In this document: positions 9,190 through 16,840 of the stretch, one piece after another
Numbering within the stretch: position 1 is the first letter of the stretch
How the letters are laid out: each line of letters starts with the position of its first letter
Assembly (NCBI RefSeq): GCF_002291445.1
Contig: NZ_CP014137.1
Location: forward strand, 4,092,001-4,156,000
Direction: 5' to 3'
Length of the DNA: 64,000 bases
Origin: Brenneria goodwinii
Lineage (GTDB): Bacteria; Pseudomonadota; Gammaproteobacteria; Enterobacterales; Enterobacteriaceae
The notes under the pieces: model-generated
Told to the model about the DNA's origin: nothing
Database searches by the model: none
What the model saw: only the letters and a program-made list of their open reading frames with translations
Program-made: the position numbers and the translations under genes

Positions 9190-10056
9190 TTAATGTTCAA
9201 ATTGCCCAAATTCCTGTTGCAGCCGGCGGTTTAACGCCAAACGCGACTCCAAACGTTCGCCGAGCCGCTCCACGACGGCCGAAAGCAGCAGGTTAAATAA
9301 GCAGCTAAGCGGCGCCAGTGAATCCCAAAAATGACCGGTATCGGTATGCACCTGTAATAAATCCATGGGGTAATCCCGCGCCCACGGACACCAGATATCG
9401 GTAACCAGCGCCAGCGGCAGATTGCGCTCGCTGGCGGCCCGGCAATACTGGCGAGCCACCGCGGAATACGCGCGCGTATCGGTAACCACCAGATAGGGCC
9501 GTTCAAATTCCGAGTTAAGCGACTCCACCCAGGTGCCCGATAGGCCATCGACATAGCTGACGCGCGGACGCAGATACTCCAGATGGCTGAAAAACGCGTT
9601 GGCGATACCGCGCGTGGACTGGATGCCCAAAACAAATACCGCTTCCGCCTCGGCCAGCTGCTGGCTGACCCGGGCGAAGGTCTCGCTCTGGGCTAACTGA
9701 TAAACCTTGGCGATGGCATCCAGTTCAAGCTGCAGCGACTGGGAAAAACGGTCTGATAACCCGTGCTGCTGCCGCCATGAATCGAGGCGGTCAATCACAC
9801 CCCAGGGTTTATAAGGAATGTCCGGCGCAGTGCGCAAACTGCTTTTGGCATCTTCCAGGTTGCGATAGCCCAATTTGCGTAAATAGCGGCCCACGGTGAT
9901 ACCGCTGGTCCCCGTCGCTTTGGCGATGCTATCCGCGGTTTCAAACGGAATCTGATCGATATGCGTGAGCAGCCAACCGGCAATACGCTTGCCGCTTGGT
10001 GTTTGCTGGCTAAAACTCGCTTCAATTCTTGCGATTAATTCCGTTTTCTCCGCCAT
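9190..10056 (-). CDS. MurR/RpiR-family transcriptional regulator of the ddp operon
   Basis: 288 residues. The N-terminal HTH_6 domain (about 1-77) includes a helix-turn-helix around TADSIAKATGTSGITVGRYLRKLGY. The C-terminal SIS sugar-phosphate-binding domain (about 125-260) includes the stretch AVFVLGIQSTRGIANAFFSHLEYLRP. The family regulates sugar-phosphate and cell-wall-sugar genes such as murQP. Its place as first gene of the ddp operon suggests local control by a cell-wall-derived ligand; this is inference. As far as I recall, E. coli ddp carries no such regulator next to it. A nested palindrome lies directly upstream (10069-10113). Confidence 0.85.
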   Translation of the reverse strand: MAEKTELIARIEASFSQQTPSGKRIAGWLLTHIDQIPFETADSIAKATGTSGITVGRYLRKLGYRNLEDAKSSLRTAPDIPYKPWGVIDRLDSWRQQHGLSDRFSQSLQLELDAIAKVYQLAQSETFARVSQQLAEAEAVFVLGIQSTRGIANAFFSHLEYLRPRVSYVDGLSGTWVESLNSEFERPYLVVTDTRAYSAVARQYCRAASERNLPLALVTDIWCPWARDYPMDLLQVHTDTGHFWDSLAPLSCLFNLLLSAVVERLGERLESRLALNRRLQQEFGQFEH

Positions 10057-10068
10057 CTTGCGCCCCGA

Positions 10069-10113
10069 TGTTATTTATCTGTCATTTATCCAAATGATGT
10101 TATGCAAATAACA
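10069..10113 (-). promoter_or_regulatory. Nested palindrome upstream of RpiR-ddp operon (candidate operator)
   Basis: The outer arms TGTTATTT (10069-10076) and AAATAACA (10106-10113) are exactly complementary. Inside lies TCATTT-ATCC-AAATGA (10082-10097), also a perfect inverted repeat. The element begins 13 bases upstream of the regulator start codon. It is a natural candidate for autoregulation by the RpiR protein, which binds as a dimer of dimers. Confidence 0.45.
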
Positions 10114-10315
10114 ATGCAGGGTGCGTGCCAGGTTTGATCAGAGGCGAAAAGGGCACGCTGGCGGTACGTTGGAGAAATAAAGGGAGAAAGAAGAAGGGAA
10201 GAAAAGCGCAAAAATTGTGCGCGGACGATCAATTATGGTGCAAACTAATAACTGGCTAAGCATTTTCGCGAATTAGCCATCTGCATCCGTCAGGAAACGG
10301 CCCCTGGCGCTCAGA

Positions 10316-10343
10316 AAAAAGGATCTCAAGAAGATCCTTCTTT
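10316..10343 (-). terminator. Rho-independent terminator of the toxin-immunity operon
   Basis: Read leftward, AAGGATCTT-CTTG-AGATCC is followed by six T residues. This is a stable stem with a T-run just after the stop of the DUF6392 gene. The + strand also has a pyrimidine-rich tail (CCTTCTTTCT), so it may act both ways. Confidence 0.8.
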
Positions 10344-10354
10344 CTGGCATCAAA

Positions 10355-10822
10355 TCACCACCTCAGTCTTGAGGTGGGAAGGAATGTTACAGCCTCGACC
10401 ATTTCACCCATGTCGTAATAAACACACATCGTCAGCGGAATATGAAAATCCTCGACCGTAAAACGCTCAATCCAGCCAATTTCCATCTTTAAAACAACTT
10501 TTGGCGGATTACTTTTATCAGGGTCGCCAAAAGTCTCATGGACCCATCTGCGGGACATATTTTGTTGAAGTGGAGAAGGTAACTCATTAGGGAAAACCCA
10601 GTCTTTTTTTTCTGTTTTCAGCTTTAACACTATCTCACTAAGAGACTTATTAGCGTCATTATCAAACGTTAAAAAAAGACCTTCTTTTTTCATTTCCAGA
10701 GTCAGGTAAGGATCGCACTGCGTCCCCTGCGGCGGGGTTTTATACGTAATAATTCCCGCATCGCGGATAGCCTGCCAGGGCTTTTCCAGACTGCATATCA
10801 ATGCTTCAATATTCACCGTCAT
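10355..10822 (-). CDS. DUF6392 family protein, predicted immunity protein
   Basis: 155 residues, soluble, no signal peptide. The pattern of KEGLFLTFDND, then DWVFPNELPSPLQ, MSRRWVHETFGDP and the C-terminal VTFLPTSRLRW is what I recognise as DUF6392. Members of this family sit directly behind S-type-pyocin-domain toxins and are often labelled pyocin immunity proteins. Its start overlaps the toxin stop by four bases (ATGA), so the two are translationally coupled. That is the expected arrangement for an effector and its antidote. Immunity function is inferred from family and context. A terminator follows immediately. Confidence 0.8.
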   Translation of the reverse strand: MTVNIEALICSLEKPWQAIRDAGIITYKTPPQGTQCDPYLTLEMKKEGLFLTFDNDANKSLSEIVLKLKTEKKDWVFPNELPSPLQQNMSRRWVHETFGDPDKSNPPKVVLKMEIGWIERFTVEDFHIPLTMCVYYDMGEMVEAVTFLPTSRLRW

Positions 10823-12558
10823 TTGTATAACCCCAGTTCAGTATTAATCCTGTGCATCTCTTTTCTTGCTGCTTCCAGCGCGGCCTCTGTCGCACCATAA
10901 TCCTGCATCAGCACCGGTTTGATTTGGTCAAAGTCCTTGTCGATGGCCGCTCGCAGATTGTGCGAGTCTGGCCCCATCTGTGAGCGATTCCGTCCGCCAT
11001 AGGTCGCGCTATCCTGACGATGAACCTTCTCTGGAACAGCAATAGCTGCTACCTGATCCACCATAGCCTTAATTTTGTCAGGATGAATATCTGGAAACTC
11101 TCGTTTCAGATACAAAACCACGGCCTGCCGTGACGGCATATGATCCACATGATAAAGCCTCTGTCGTGTGCGTCCGTTAAAATCACGATACGGCTTCACC
11201 TCCAGGAATTCCACCGGCGGCTTGCTCAGGTACACGTAGATCGGAGGATGCACGTTTCCCGGAAACACCAGAATGTAGTCCCGGAAGTCCTTCTCCTCCG
11301 GCGCGGGCGTTGTTGTTACCCTCACATCGTGCGTATCCGGATATTCCAGCCCCGGTACCGTCACCGTCACCGTGCCAACCGGGGCCGAATCATTCCCGGT
11401 ATGCCAGCCTTCGGCATCGCTGCTGCCCGGCGCATCCGCCGGTGTCCAGGTGATCAGCGGTTTGCTCAGTTCTCCGTCTTCCCAGAACTCATAGCCGCCA
11501 CTGAGGTTTTTCTCCAGCAGCCGCACTTTCACCCGATCGCGCCCGCTGTCCGGCCCAGTGTGATACCCCACGGCTTTCAGCCGCCCCGTTTCCAGGTCGT
11601 CCTCCCAGCGGTAGCGAACCCGCGTCGGCACCGTTCCCTTACGACCGGCTACGGCCAGCAGATTATCCGCCGTCAGCAGATCGCTTTTCTCGCCCTTCAG
11701 CATCGACTGTAGCACTACCCCCATCACCACGAACGGCAGGTTCATCGCAATGCGCCCCTGCCACACCTTCGGCCCGGAAAGGTGCTTCATCCGGTGCGTC
11801 AGCGCCTGTGCCGCATCCTGATTCGCTTTGCCCATCGCGCCTCCGGCAGAGGCTGCCATCCCGGCTTGCGCGCTACCGCCCATCACCACCGGCGGGGGCG
11901 GCAGGGGCATCGCTTCGGCCTCGCCGAAGAAGAAGCCTGTCACCTTATCGAACAGGGATTTTTTCTTCTCAGGCGCTGCGGCTTCCGCCTTCCCGGTCGC
12001 TGGCTGTTTCTTCTTCGCCGTCTGTGCATACTGCACTGTTTCACTGTCTGCTGTCGGTGATGGCGTGGAGGATGTGGAAGGGGAAAAAGGCAGCGACTGA
12101 TAAAAACTCATCGTCGCAAAGTTTTCCTGCGGTTCTTCGGTCGTTCCGGCATCGTTGCATCCGGCGCCACGCAGACAAGATTTCGCAAACACCGGCGGAG
12201 GAACCGGTTTTACCGGCGCGGGCTGAACAGCCGGGGCAGGAGGAGAAGCGGCCAGCTTCGCCTGTGTGCCGAACGGATCTTTCGGCAGGTCTTCCACCCA
12301 GTAGCTCGTATTGGCAATAACCTGATTATTGGGGCAGCGGCACAGCACCCGGTCACCGGTTGCCACATGGGTTTTCCCTATCGAACTCCAGTGGATGGCT
12401 GTTCCCATTATCTGGAAAGCGCCTTTACATTTCGGACACAGCGCCATATCACCGGTCATGACCAACGAGATCCCGTTATCACTGAAACCGGATGTGGCGC
12501 TGATTATCTGCCCGCCGCTGGTCGTTTTATCGCCCAACTTCGCTAGTTGTCTTGACAT
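10819..12558 (-). CDS. PAAR-domain / S-type pyocin-domain effector with C-terminal toxin domain
   Basis: 579 residues in three parts. Residues 1-90 are a PAAR domain (GDKTTSGGQIISATSG, a CPKC pair, ATGDRVLCRCP), which would cap a type VI secretion spike. About 90-300 is a proline/alanine-rich linker and a glycine-rich hydrophobic stretch (PFVVMGVVLQSML). About 305-450 is the S-type pyocin domain (VPTRVRYRWEDD, then DYILVFP and PIYVYLSKPP). The last 130 residues hold HVDHMPSRQAV, VHRQDSATYGGRN and a helical tail. The spaced His/Asp/Asn residues suggest a metal-dependent nuclease related to the HNH/LHH group, but it lacks the usual colicin HH-motif. No vgrG or T6SS structural gene is in the window, so it is an orphan effector unit. 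Confidence 0.85.
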   Translation of the reverse strand: MSRQLAKLGDKTTSGGQIISATSGFSDNGISLVMTGDMALCPKCKGAFQIMGTAIHWSSIGKTHVATGDRVLCRCPNNQVIANTSYWVEDLPKDPFGTQAKLAASPPAPAVQPAPVKPVPPPVFAKSCLRGAGCNDAGTTEEPQENFATMSFYQSLPFSPSTSSTPSPTADSETVQYAQTAKKKQPATGKAEAAAPEKKKSLFDKVTGFFFGEAEAMPLPPPPVVMGGSAQAGMAASAGGAMGKANQDAAQALTHRMKHLSGPKVWQGRIAMNLPFVVMGVVLQSMLKGEKSDLLTADNLLAVAGRKGTVPTRVRYRWEDDLETGRLKAVGYHTGPDSGRDRVKVRLLEKNLSGGYEFWEDGELSKPLITWTPADAPGSSDAEGWHTGNDSAPVGTVTVTVPGLEYPDTHDVRVTTTPAPEEKDFRDYILVFPGNVHPPIYVYLSKPPVEFLEVKPYRDFNGRTRQRLYHVDHMPSRQAVVLYLKREFPDIHPDKIKAMVDQVAAIAVPEKVHRQDSATYGGRNRSQMGPDSHNLRAAIDKDFDQIKPVLMQDYGATEAALEAARKEMHRINTELGLYK

Positions 12559-12700
12559 GATCCCTCATGAATTAAATGCTTATAAAACCAGCGCATTATA
12601 CAGGAATCATGACTTGACCAAAAACTGATCGTCAGCCCCCGAAACGGGCCTGGTGCGCGGGGCATCCCATCCCCACGCGATATCAAACGCGGTTAATGGC

Positions 12701-13321
12701 TCACGCCTGCGCCAGTTTCGCCACCAGTTGCGTTTTATTCAACGGCACGCAATAGCAGGGCGTATCGCGTTCAAAACGCCAGCCTTGCGCGAGCGCGCCG
12801 GCATCCACGCTATCAAAACCGATCTGATGCAAAAATTCGGCGACCTGCCGCTTCGCCTGCGCGTCATCGCCGGCAATCGGCAGCGCGCGGCGATCGGCTG
12901 CTCCCGCGGTTCTGGCGTCGTTCAGCAGATCTTTGGCATAGATGGCATTAAACGCTTTCACCACTTTCGCCCCCGGCAGCATTAGCGCCAACATTTCGCT
13001 GGTGGTGGTTTCATGGTTGTCGAGCTGCGGATAGCGTCCGTCCCGATCCGGGTAGTAATTGTTGGCGTCCATTACCACTTTTCCCTGCAGGGCATCGGCA
13101 GGCAACGTCTTCAACTGGTTAAACGGGATCGCCACCAGCACCAGATCGCCAAATGCGGCAGCCTGCTCTACCGTGCCGCCTTCGCATTTCAACGTACGCA
13201 ACGTGCTGAAAATCGTTTCCGGGCCGCGAGAGTTGCTCAGCATCACCTTATGCCCCGCTTTTATCGCCAGTTCGGCCACGCCGCGGCCAATAAACCCTGC
13301 GCCAATTATTCCAATGTTCAT
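12701..13321 (-). CDS. NAD(P)-dependent oxidoreductase (F420_oxidored / NADP-binding family)
   Basis: 206 residues. An N-terminal Rossmann motif, IGIIGAGFIGRGVAELA, is followed by the NADP-phosphate-contact loop SNSRGPET. DANNYYPDRDGRY and KVVKAFNAIYAKDL are typical of the short proteins related to F420-dependent NADP reductase and to the N-terminal domain of pyrroline-5-carboxylate reductase. In enterobacteria, which lack F420, these proteins are NAD(P)H-dependent reductases of unknown substrate. It is divergent from a LysR gene across 148 bases, so that regulator probably controls it. Confidence 0.78.
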   Translation of the reverse strand: MNIGIIGAGFIGRGVAELAIKAGHKVMLSNSRGPETIFSTLRTLKCEGGTVEQAAAFGDLVLVAIPFNQLKTLPADALQGKVVMDANNYYPDRDGRYPQLDNHETTTSEMLALMLPGAKVVKAFNAIYAKDLLNDARTAGAADRRALPIAGDDAQAKRQVAEFLHQIGFDSVDAGALAQGWRFERDTPCYCVPLNKTQLVAKLAQA

Positions 13322-13469
13322 TTCTCACCTCTGATAAATACGGTCGATAAATCCACGATCGGTGGGTGTAATGACAATATTTGATTACGAATAACGGATA
13401 AATAGGCCTTTCTTTACGACAGATGAAACGATAAGTTTCTAATCGGGCATCGTTAGCGGAGGAAACGTA

Positions 13470-14372
13470 ATGGACAGACTCACCAGCATGGCGGTTTTTA
13501 TTAAGGCCGTCGACTGCGGTTCGTTTGCCGCGGCGGGCAACGCGCTTAATCTTTCGCCGCAGATGGTGGGTAAGCATGTATTGACGCTGGAAACGCAGGT
13601 CGGCAGCACGTTGCTGCACCGCACCACCCGCCGCCAGAGTCTGACCGAGGCCGGGCGCCTGTACTATCAGAGCTGTAAACGGGTTTTACAAGAAGCGGAA
13701 GACGCCGATCGGCTGATGGCGTCAATTCATGCCGAACCCGCCGGGCTGTTGCGGGTCAATGCGCCCGTCACTTTCGGCGCCTGTAGCCTGATGCCCGCCG
13801 TCACCCGCTATATGCGGCAATATCCGCAGGTTCAGGTGGAGCTGACGCTCTCGGATCAGTTTGTCGATTTATTGGAGGATGGCTATGAAGCCGTGCTGCG
13901 GATCGGTCGGCTTGATGATTCCTCGCTGATTGCGCGCGAGTTGATGCCTTACCGCTGCGTGGCCTGCGCCTCACCCGCCTATCTTGCCGAACGGGGCATG
14001 CCGCTCAAGCCGGCGGATCTGCTGGAGCATGAGTGTCTGGGATTTACCTACTGGGCGAATAAGCCAACCGGAAACTGGGTCTTCGCCAAAGAGGGCAAAA
14101 CCGAGCATGTGCATATCAATAGCCGCCTGCAAATCAACGATAGCAAAGCGATGCTCAGCGCCGCGCTGGAAGGCTTCGGCATTGTATTGGGCGCGGAAGT
14201 CTTGCTGAACGAGGCGCTGGCGCGCGGGGATTTGGTGCGTATCTTGCCGGACTATGAAACGCCTTCACGTCCGATGCATCTGCTGTTTCACGGCGAACGC
14301 CATCTGTCGTCGCGCCTGCGCACCTTTGTCGATTTCATCATGCGGGAATTTAGTCCTCACCCGCAGGCATAG
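13470..14372 (+). CDS. LysR-family transcriptional regulator
   Basis: 300 residues with GGAGG seven bases before the ATG. The N-terminal winged helix-turn-helix is MAVFIKAVDCGSFAAAGNALNLSPQMVGKHVLTLE. The remainder is a two-lobed substrate-binding-like domain, beginning GLLRVNAPVTFGACSL. The pattern (RLTSMAVFIKAV, TTRRQSLTEAG, RPMHLLF near the end) places it in the common subgroup that represses or activates an adjacent oxidoreductase. The divergent NAD(P)-dependent oxidoreductase gene is the obvious target. The effector is unknown. Confidence 0.88.
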   Translation: MDRLTSMAVFIKAVDCGSFAAAGNALNLSPQMVGKHVLTLETQVGSTLLHRTTRRQSLTEAGRLYYQSCKRVLQEAEDADRLMASIHAEPAGLLRVNAPVTFGACSLMPAVTRYMRQYPQVQVELTLSDQFVDLLEDGYEAVLRIGRLDDSSLIARELMPYRCVACASPAYLAERGMPLKPADLLEHECLGFTYWANKPTGNWVFAKEGKTEHVHINSRLQINDSKAMLSAALEGFGIVLGAEVLLNEALARGDLVRILPDYETPSRPMHLLFHGERHLSSRLRTFVDFIMREFSPHPQA

Positions 14373-14468
14373 CCGACGCCGCGTCCCACCTGGCCGTCCG
14401 GCAGATCCGTCTTTATCACCATTTTTTCTGCACAATAAAGGGGCAATGGCGCACTACCGCCAGGCAAA

Positions 14469-14487
14469 GGGGATAACGTTTATCCCC
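14469..14487. repeat. GGGGATAA/TTATCCCC hairpin
   Basis: A perfect eight-base stem with the three-base loop CGT in the gap after the LysR gene. No T-run follows. It probably marks the 3' end of the LysR transcript. The rest of the 14373-14586 gap shows nothing else convincing. Confidence 0.4.
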
Positions 14488-14586
14488 TGTGCTAACGATT
14501 TACGCCTCTGGCGCTTTTCCATAACTTATTAATTTTTACTTTATTAACAATAAGATAATGATTATCTCCTCATTCTATTTCCCAAT

Positions 14587-14638
14587 TTGACAGACTGGCA
14601 CGCATCATGCTTATGTAATTTCATGCAAGTTACTTGAA
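14587..14638 (+). promoter_or_regulatory. Promoter-like region and shared palindromic operator before amino-acid ABC operon
   Basis: A perfect -35 hexamer TTGACA lies at 14587-14592. An AT-rich TTATGTAAT about 18 bases later could serve as a poor -10. Immediately after comes CAAGTTACTTGAA (14626-14638), whose core CAAGT-T-ACTTG is a perfect palindrome. It would overlap the transcription start, a repressor-type position. The identical 13 bases occur at 20711-20723 before the second operon, in both cases ending 33 bases upstream of the first start codon. Confidence 0.6.
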
Positions 14639-14671
14639 TAAAATGAATGCCACTTTCACCAGGGGAATACT

Positions 14672-15529
14672 ATGATACGACGCAAGTTCACCACCGCCTT
14701 TTGCGCGTCCGCACTGTGTGTGGCCAGCGCCCTTGCCTTTCCCGTTCACAGTGCCGACCTGCTGGATAGGATAAGCGCCAATAAAACCATTACCATCGCC
14801 ACCGAAGCCCGTTATGCCCCGTTTGAGTTCGTGCAGGACGGGAAAATCGTCGGTTACGATGTTGACCTGATGAACCATATTCTGCAAAAACAGCTGCCGG
14901 ACGTGAAGGTGAAGCAGTTGGACCTGCCGTTTCAGGGCATTCTGCCGGGGCTGGACGCGAAAAAGTTTGATTTCGTGGTGACCGCCGTCACCGTGAATAA
15001 ACAGCGCGTCGCCCATTTTGCCTTTACGGTGCCGATAGCCGAATCCACCGTCGCCCTGCTTAAGCGCGAAAATGATACCTCCATCACCTCGCTGGACGAT
15101 CTCAACGGCAAAGTGGTCGGTTCACAGGCCGGCTCCGGCCAGTTGCAGATTTTGCAGTCGTTTAACCAGCAATTAAAAGCCAGCGGCAAGCCCGGCATCA
15201 AAGAAATTAAACAGTACGTCTCCTTCGATGAGGCCTATGCGGATTTGGCGAACCGCCGTCTTGACGGCGTCGCACAGTCGTTGGCGAATCTCGGCCCGCT
15301 GATCAAAAGCCGCCCCGGCATCTTCAACACACTGCAACCGATGCTTGGCCCTACCACCTACTTCGGCTGGGTAGGCCGTAAAGACGAAGACAGCGCCAGA
15401 CTGGTAAAAATGTTCAGCGACGGCATTGCCGAAGCCAACCGCGACGGCACGATGAAAGCGCTACAGGAGAAATGGTTTGGCTTCACGATGACCGTTCCGG
15501 CGGATCAAATGCCTGAGCCGAGTCTGTAA
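14672..15529 (+). CDS. Amino-acid-type ABC transporter periplasmic binding protein
   Basis: 285 residues, extracellular solute-binding family 3. A Sec signal (CASALCVASALAFPVHSA) ends near residue 28. The lipid-free mature start is followed by TITIATEARYAPFEFVQDGKIVGYDVDLM, the hallmark of polar amino acid binding proteins such as GlnH/HisJ. AGGGG lies eight bases before the ATG. It is first gene of an operon encoding a complete importer plus an M20 amidohydrolase and a DUF1989 protein. The ligand may therefore be a carbamoylated or ureide compound rather than a common amino acid. That is inference from neighbours. Confidence 0.87.
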   Translation: MIRRKFTTAFCASALCVASALAFPVHSADLLDRISANKTITIATEARYAPFEFVQDGKIVGYDVDLMNHILQKQLPDVKVKQLDLPFQGILPGLDAKKFDFVVTAVTVNKQRVAHFAFTVPIAESTVALLKRENDTSITSLDDLNGKVVGSQAGSGQLQILQSFNQQLKASGKPGIKEIKQYVSFDEAYADLANRRLDGVAQSLANLGPLIKSRPGIFNTLQPMLGPTTYFGWVGRKDEDSARLVKMFSDGIAEANRDGTMKALQEKWFGFTMTVPADQMPEPSL

Positions 15530-15538
15530 GGGAGACGC

Positions 15539-16198
15539 ATGGCGGACTTTTACGCACAGTTCCTCTCCTGGTCCCCGGTTCTGCTCAACGGCGCCGTCAC
15601 CACGGCATCGTTGTGCCTGACCGCTATCGTCGCCGGTTTCTTCGTCGGAGTGGGCATCCACCTGATGGAGCGCAGCCGGCTGCGGCTCTGCCGGGGGATC
15701 GCCGGCGCCTGGGTCAGCCTGTTTCGCGGCACGCCGGTACTGGCGCAGATGTTACTGTGCTTTTATTTACCCGGCGAACTGGGGCTGGAAATTTCCAGCT
15801 ATCTCGCCGCCGCTTTAGCCCTGACGCTGAATACCGCCGCCTATCAATCGCAAATCCTGCGCAGCGGTTTTGCCGCCATCCCGCCCGGTCAACTGGAGGC
15901 CGCGGCGATCTGCGGTCTGAGCGCCCGCCAAACCCTGTGGCGCATTCAGGTGCCGCAGGTGCTGCGCCTGACGCTGCCGTCGCTGATCTCCGAGTTGATC
16001 GACGTGGTGAAAGCCTCCGCCGTGGTGTCGATTATCGCCATCACCGATCTGATGCGGGTAGGCCAGCAACTGGCCTCGGCAACCTATCAGCCTTTGCGGG
16101 TTTATATCGCCACGGCGCTGGTCTACCTGCTGCTCACCAGCCTGCTGGCGCTGGCGGGCCGCTATTTTGAACGCCGTTGGGTTAAGGAAAGAACATGA
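15539..16198 (+). CDS. Amino-acid-type ABC transporter permease (HisM/GlnP class), subunit 1
   Basis: 219 residues with about five membrane helices. The family motif is present twice: FRGTPVLAQM after the second helix, and the ATPase-contact loop QLEAAAICGLSARQTLWRIQVPQVLRLTLP. It lies nine bases after the binding-protein gene, and its stop overlaps the start of the next permease by four bases (ATGA). The two permeases would form a heterodimeric inner-membrane channel. Confidence 0.87.
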   Translation: MADFYAQFLSWSPVLLNGAVTTASLCLTAIVAGFFVGVGIHLMERSRLRLCRGIAGAWVSLFRGTPVLAQMLLCFYLPGELGLEISSYLAAALALTLNTAAYQSQILRSGFAAIPPGQLEAAAICGLSARQTLWRIQVPQVLRLTLPSLISELIDVVKASAVVSIIAITDLMRVGQQLASATYQPLRVYIATALVYLLLTSLLALAGRYFERRWVKERT

Positions 16199-16836
16199 AC
16201 GAGCTGCTTCTCTACTTACCCGACTACCTGCGCGCGATGGGCGTTACGCTGTGGATCAGCGCCTGCTCCGCCGCATTCGGCGCGCTGCTCGGTTTCTTAC
16301 TGCACGCGGTGTGCCGCAGACAAGCATGGCTCTATGCCGCATGGCGGTTCTATGTCTGGGTGATTCGCGGCACGCCCTATCTGGCGCAGTTGGCGGTCAT
16401 TTACTTCGGTCTGCCGTCGGTCGGCGTCATGCTGAGCGCCGTCGAGGCCACCATTTTATCGCTGACCTTGTACAGCGCCGCCTACTTCAGCGAGATCTTC
16501 CGCGCCAGTTGGCAAAGCATTGCCCGCGGCCAGTTGGAAGCGGCGGCGGCGCATAATATTTCGCCGTGGCAGAGCTTCTGGCATATCCAAACGCCGCAGG
16601 CGATGCGCTTCAGCCTGCCGATGCTCGGCAATCAGTTCATTCTGACCATAAAAGAGAGCGCGGTGGCATCGGTGATCACCGTTCCCGAACTCACCATGAC
16701 GACGGGACAGATCGTCGCGAATACCTATACCTATGTCCTGCCCTACGCCTTGCTGATTCTGAGCTACTGGCTGCTGGCGCAGGGCGTCAGTCTGAGCGTT
16801 CGCCTGCTCAGCCGCTGGCAAACCTCGAAAGGATAA
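16195..16836 (+). CDS. Amino-acid-type ABC transporter permease, subunit 2
   Basis: 213 residues, same class as its upstream neighbour. The motif IRGTPYLAQLAVIYFGLP follows the second helix, and the coupling loop QLEAAAAHNISPWQSFWHIQTPQAMRFSLP contacts the ATPase. Its start overlaps the previous stop, and it is four bases from the ATPase gene, so the three are tightly co-expressed. No departures from the family pattern are seen. Confidence 0.87.
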   Translation: MNELLLYLPDYLRAMGVTLWISACSAAFGALLGFLLHAVCRRQAWLYAAWRFYVWVIRGTPYLAQLAVIYFGLPSVGVMLSAVEATILSLTLYSAAYFSEIFRASWQSIARGQLEAAAAHNISPWQSFWHIQTPQAMRFSLPMLGNQFILTIKESAVASVITVPELTMTTGQIVANTYTYVLPYALLILSYWLLAQGVSLSVRLLSRWQTSKG

Positions 16837-16840
16837 CCCT

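Noticed and set aside
10300..10350. A ColE1-type plasmid replication origin
   Set aside because: Only the short hairpin resembles it. No RNA I/RNA II region, rom gene or other plasmid feature is present, and the flanks are chromosomal.
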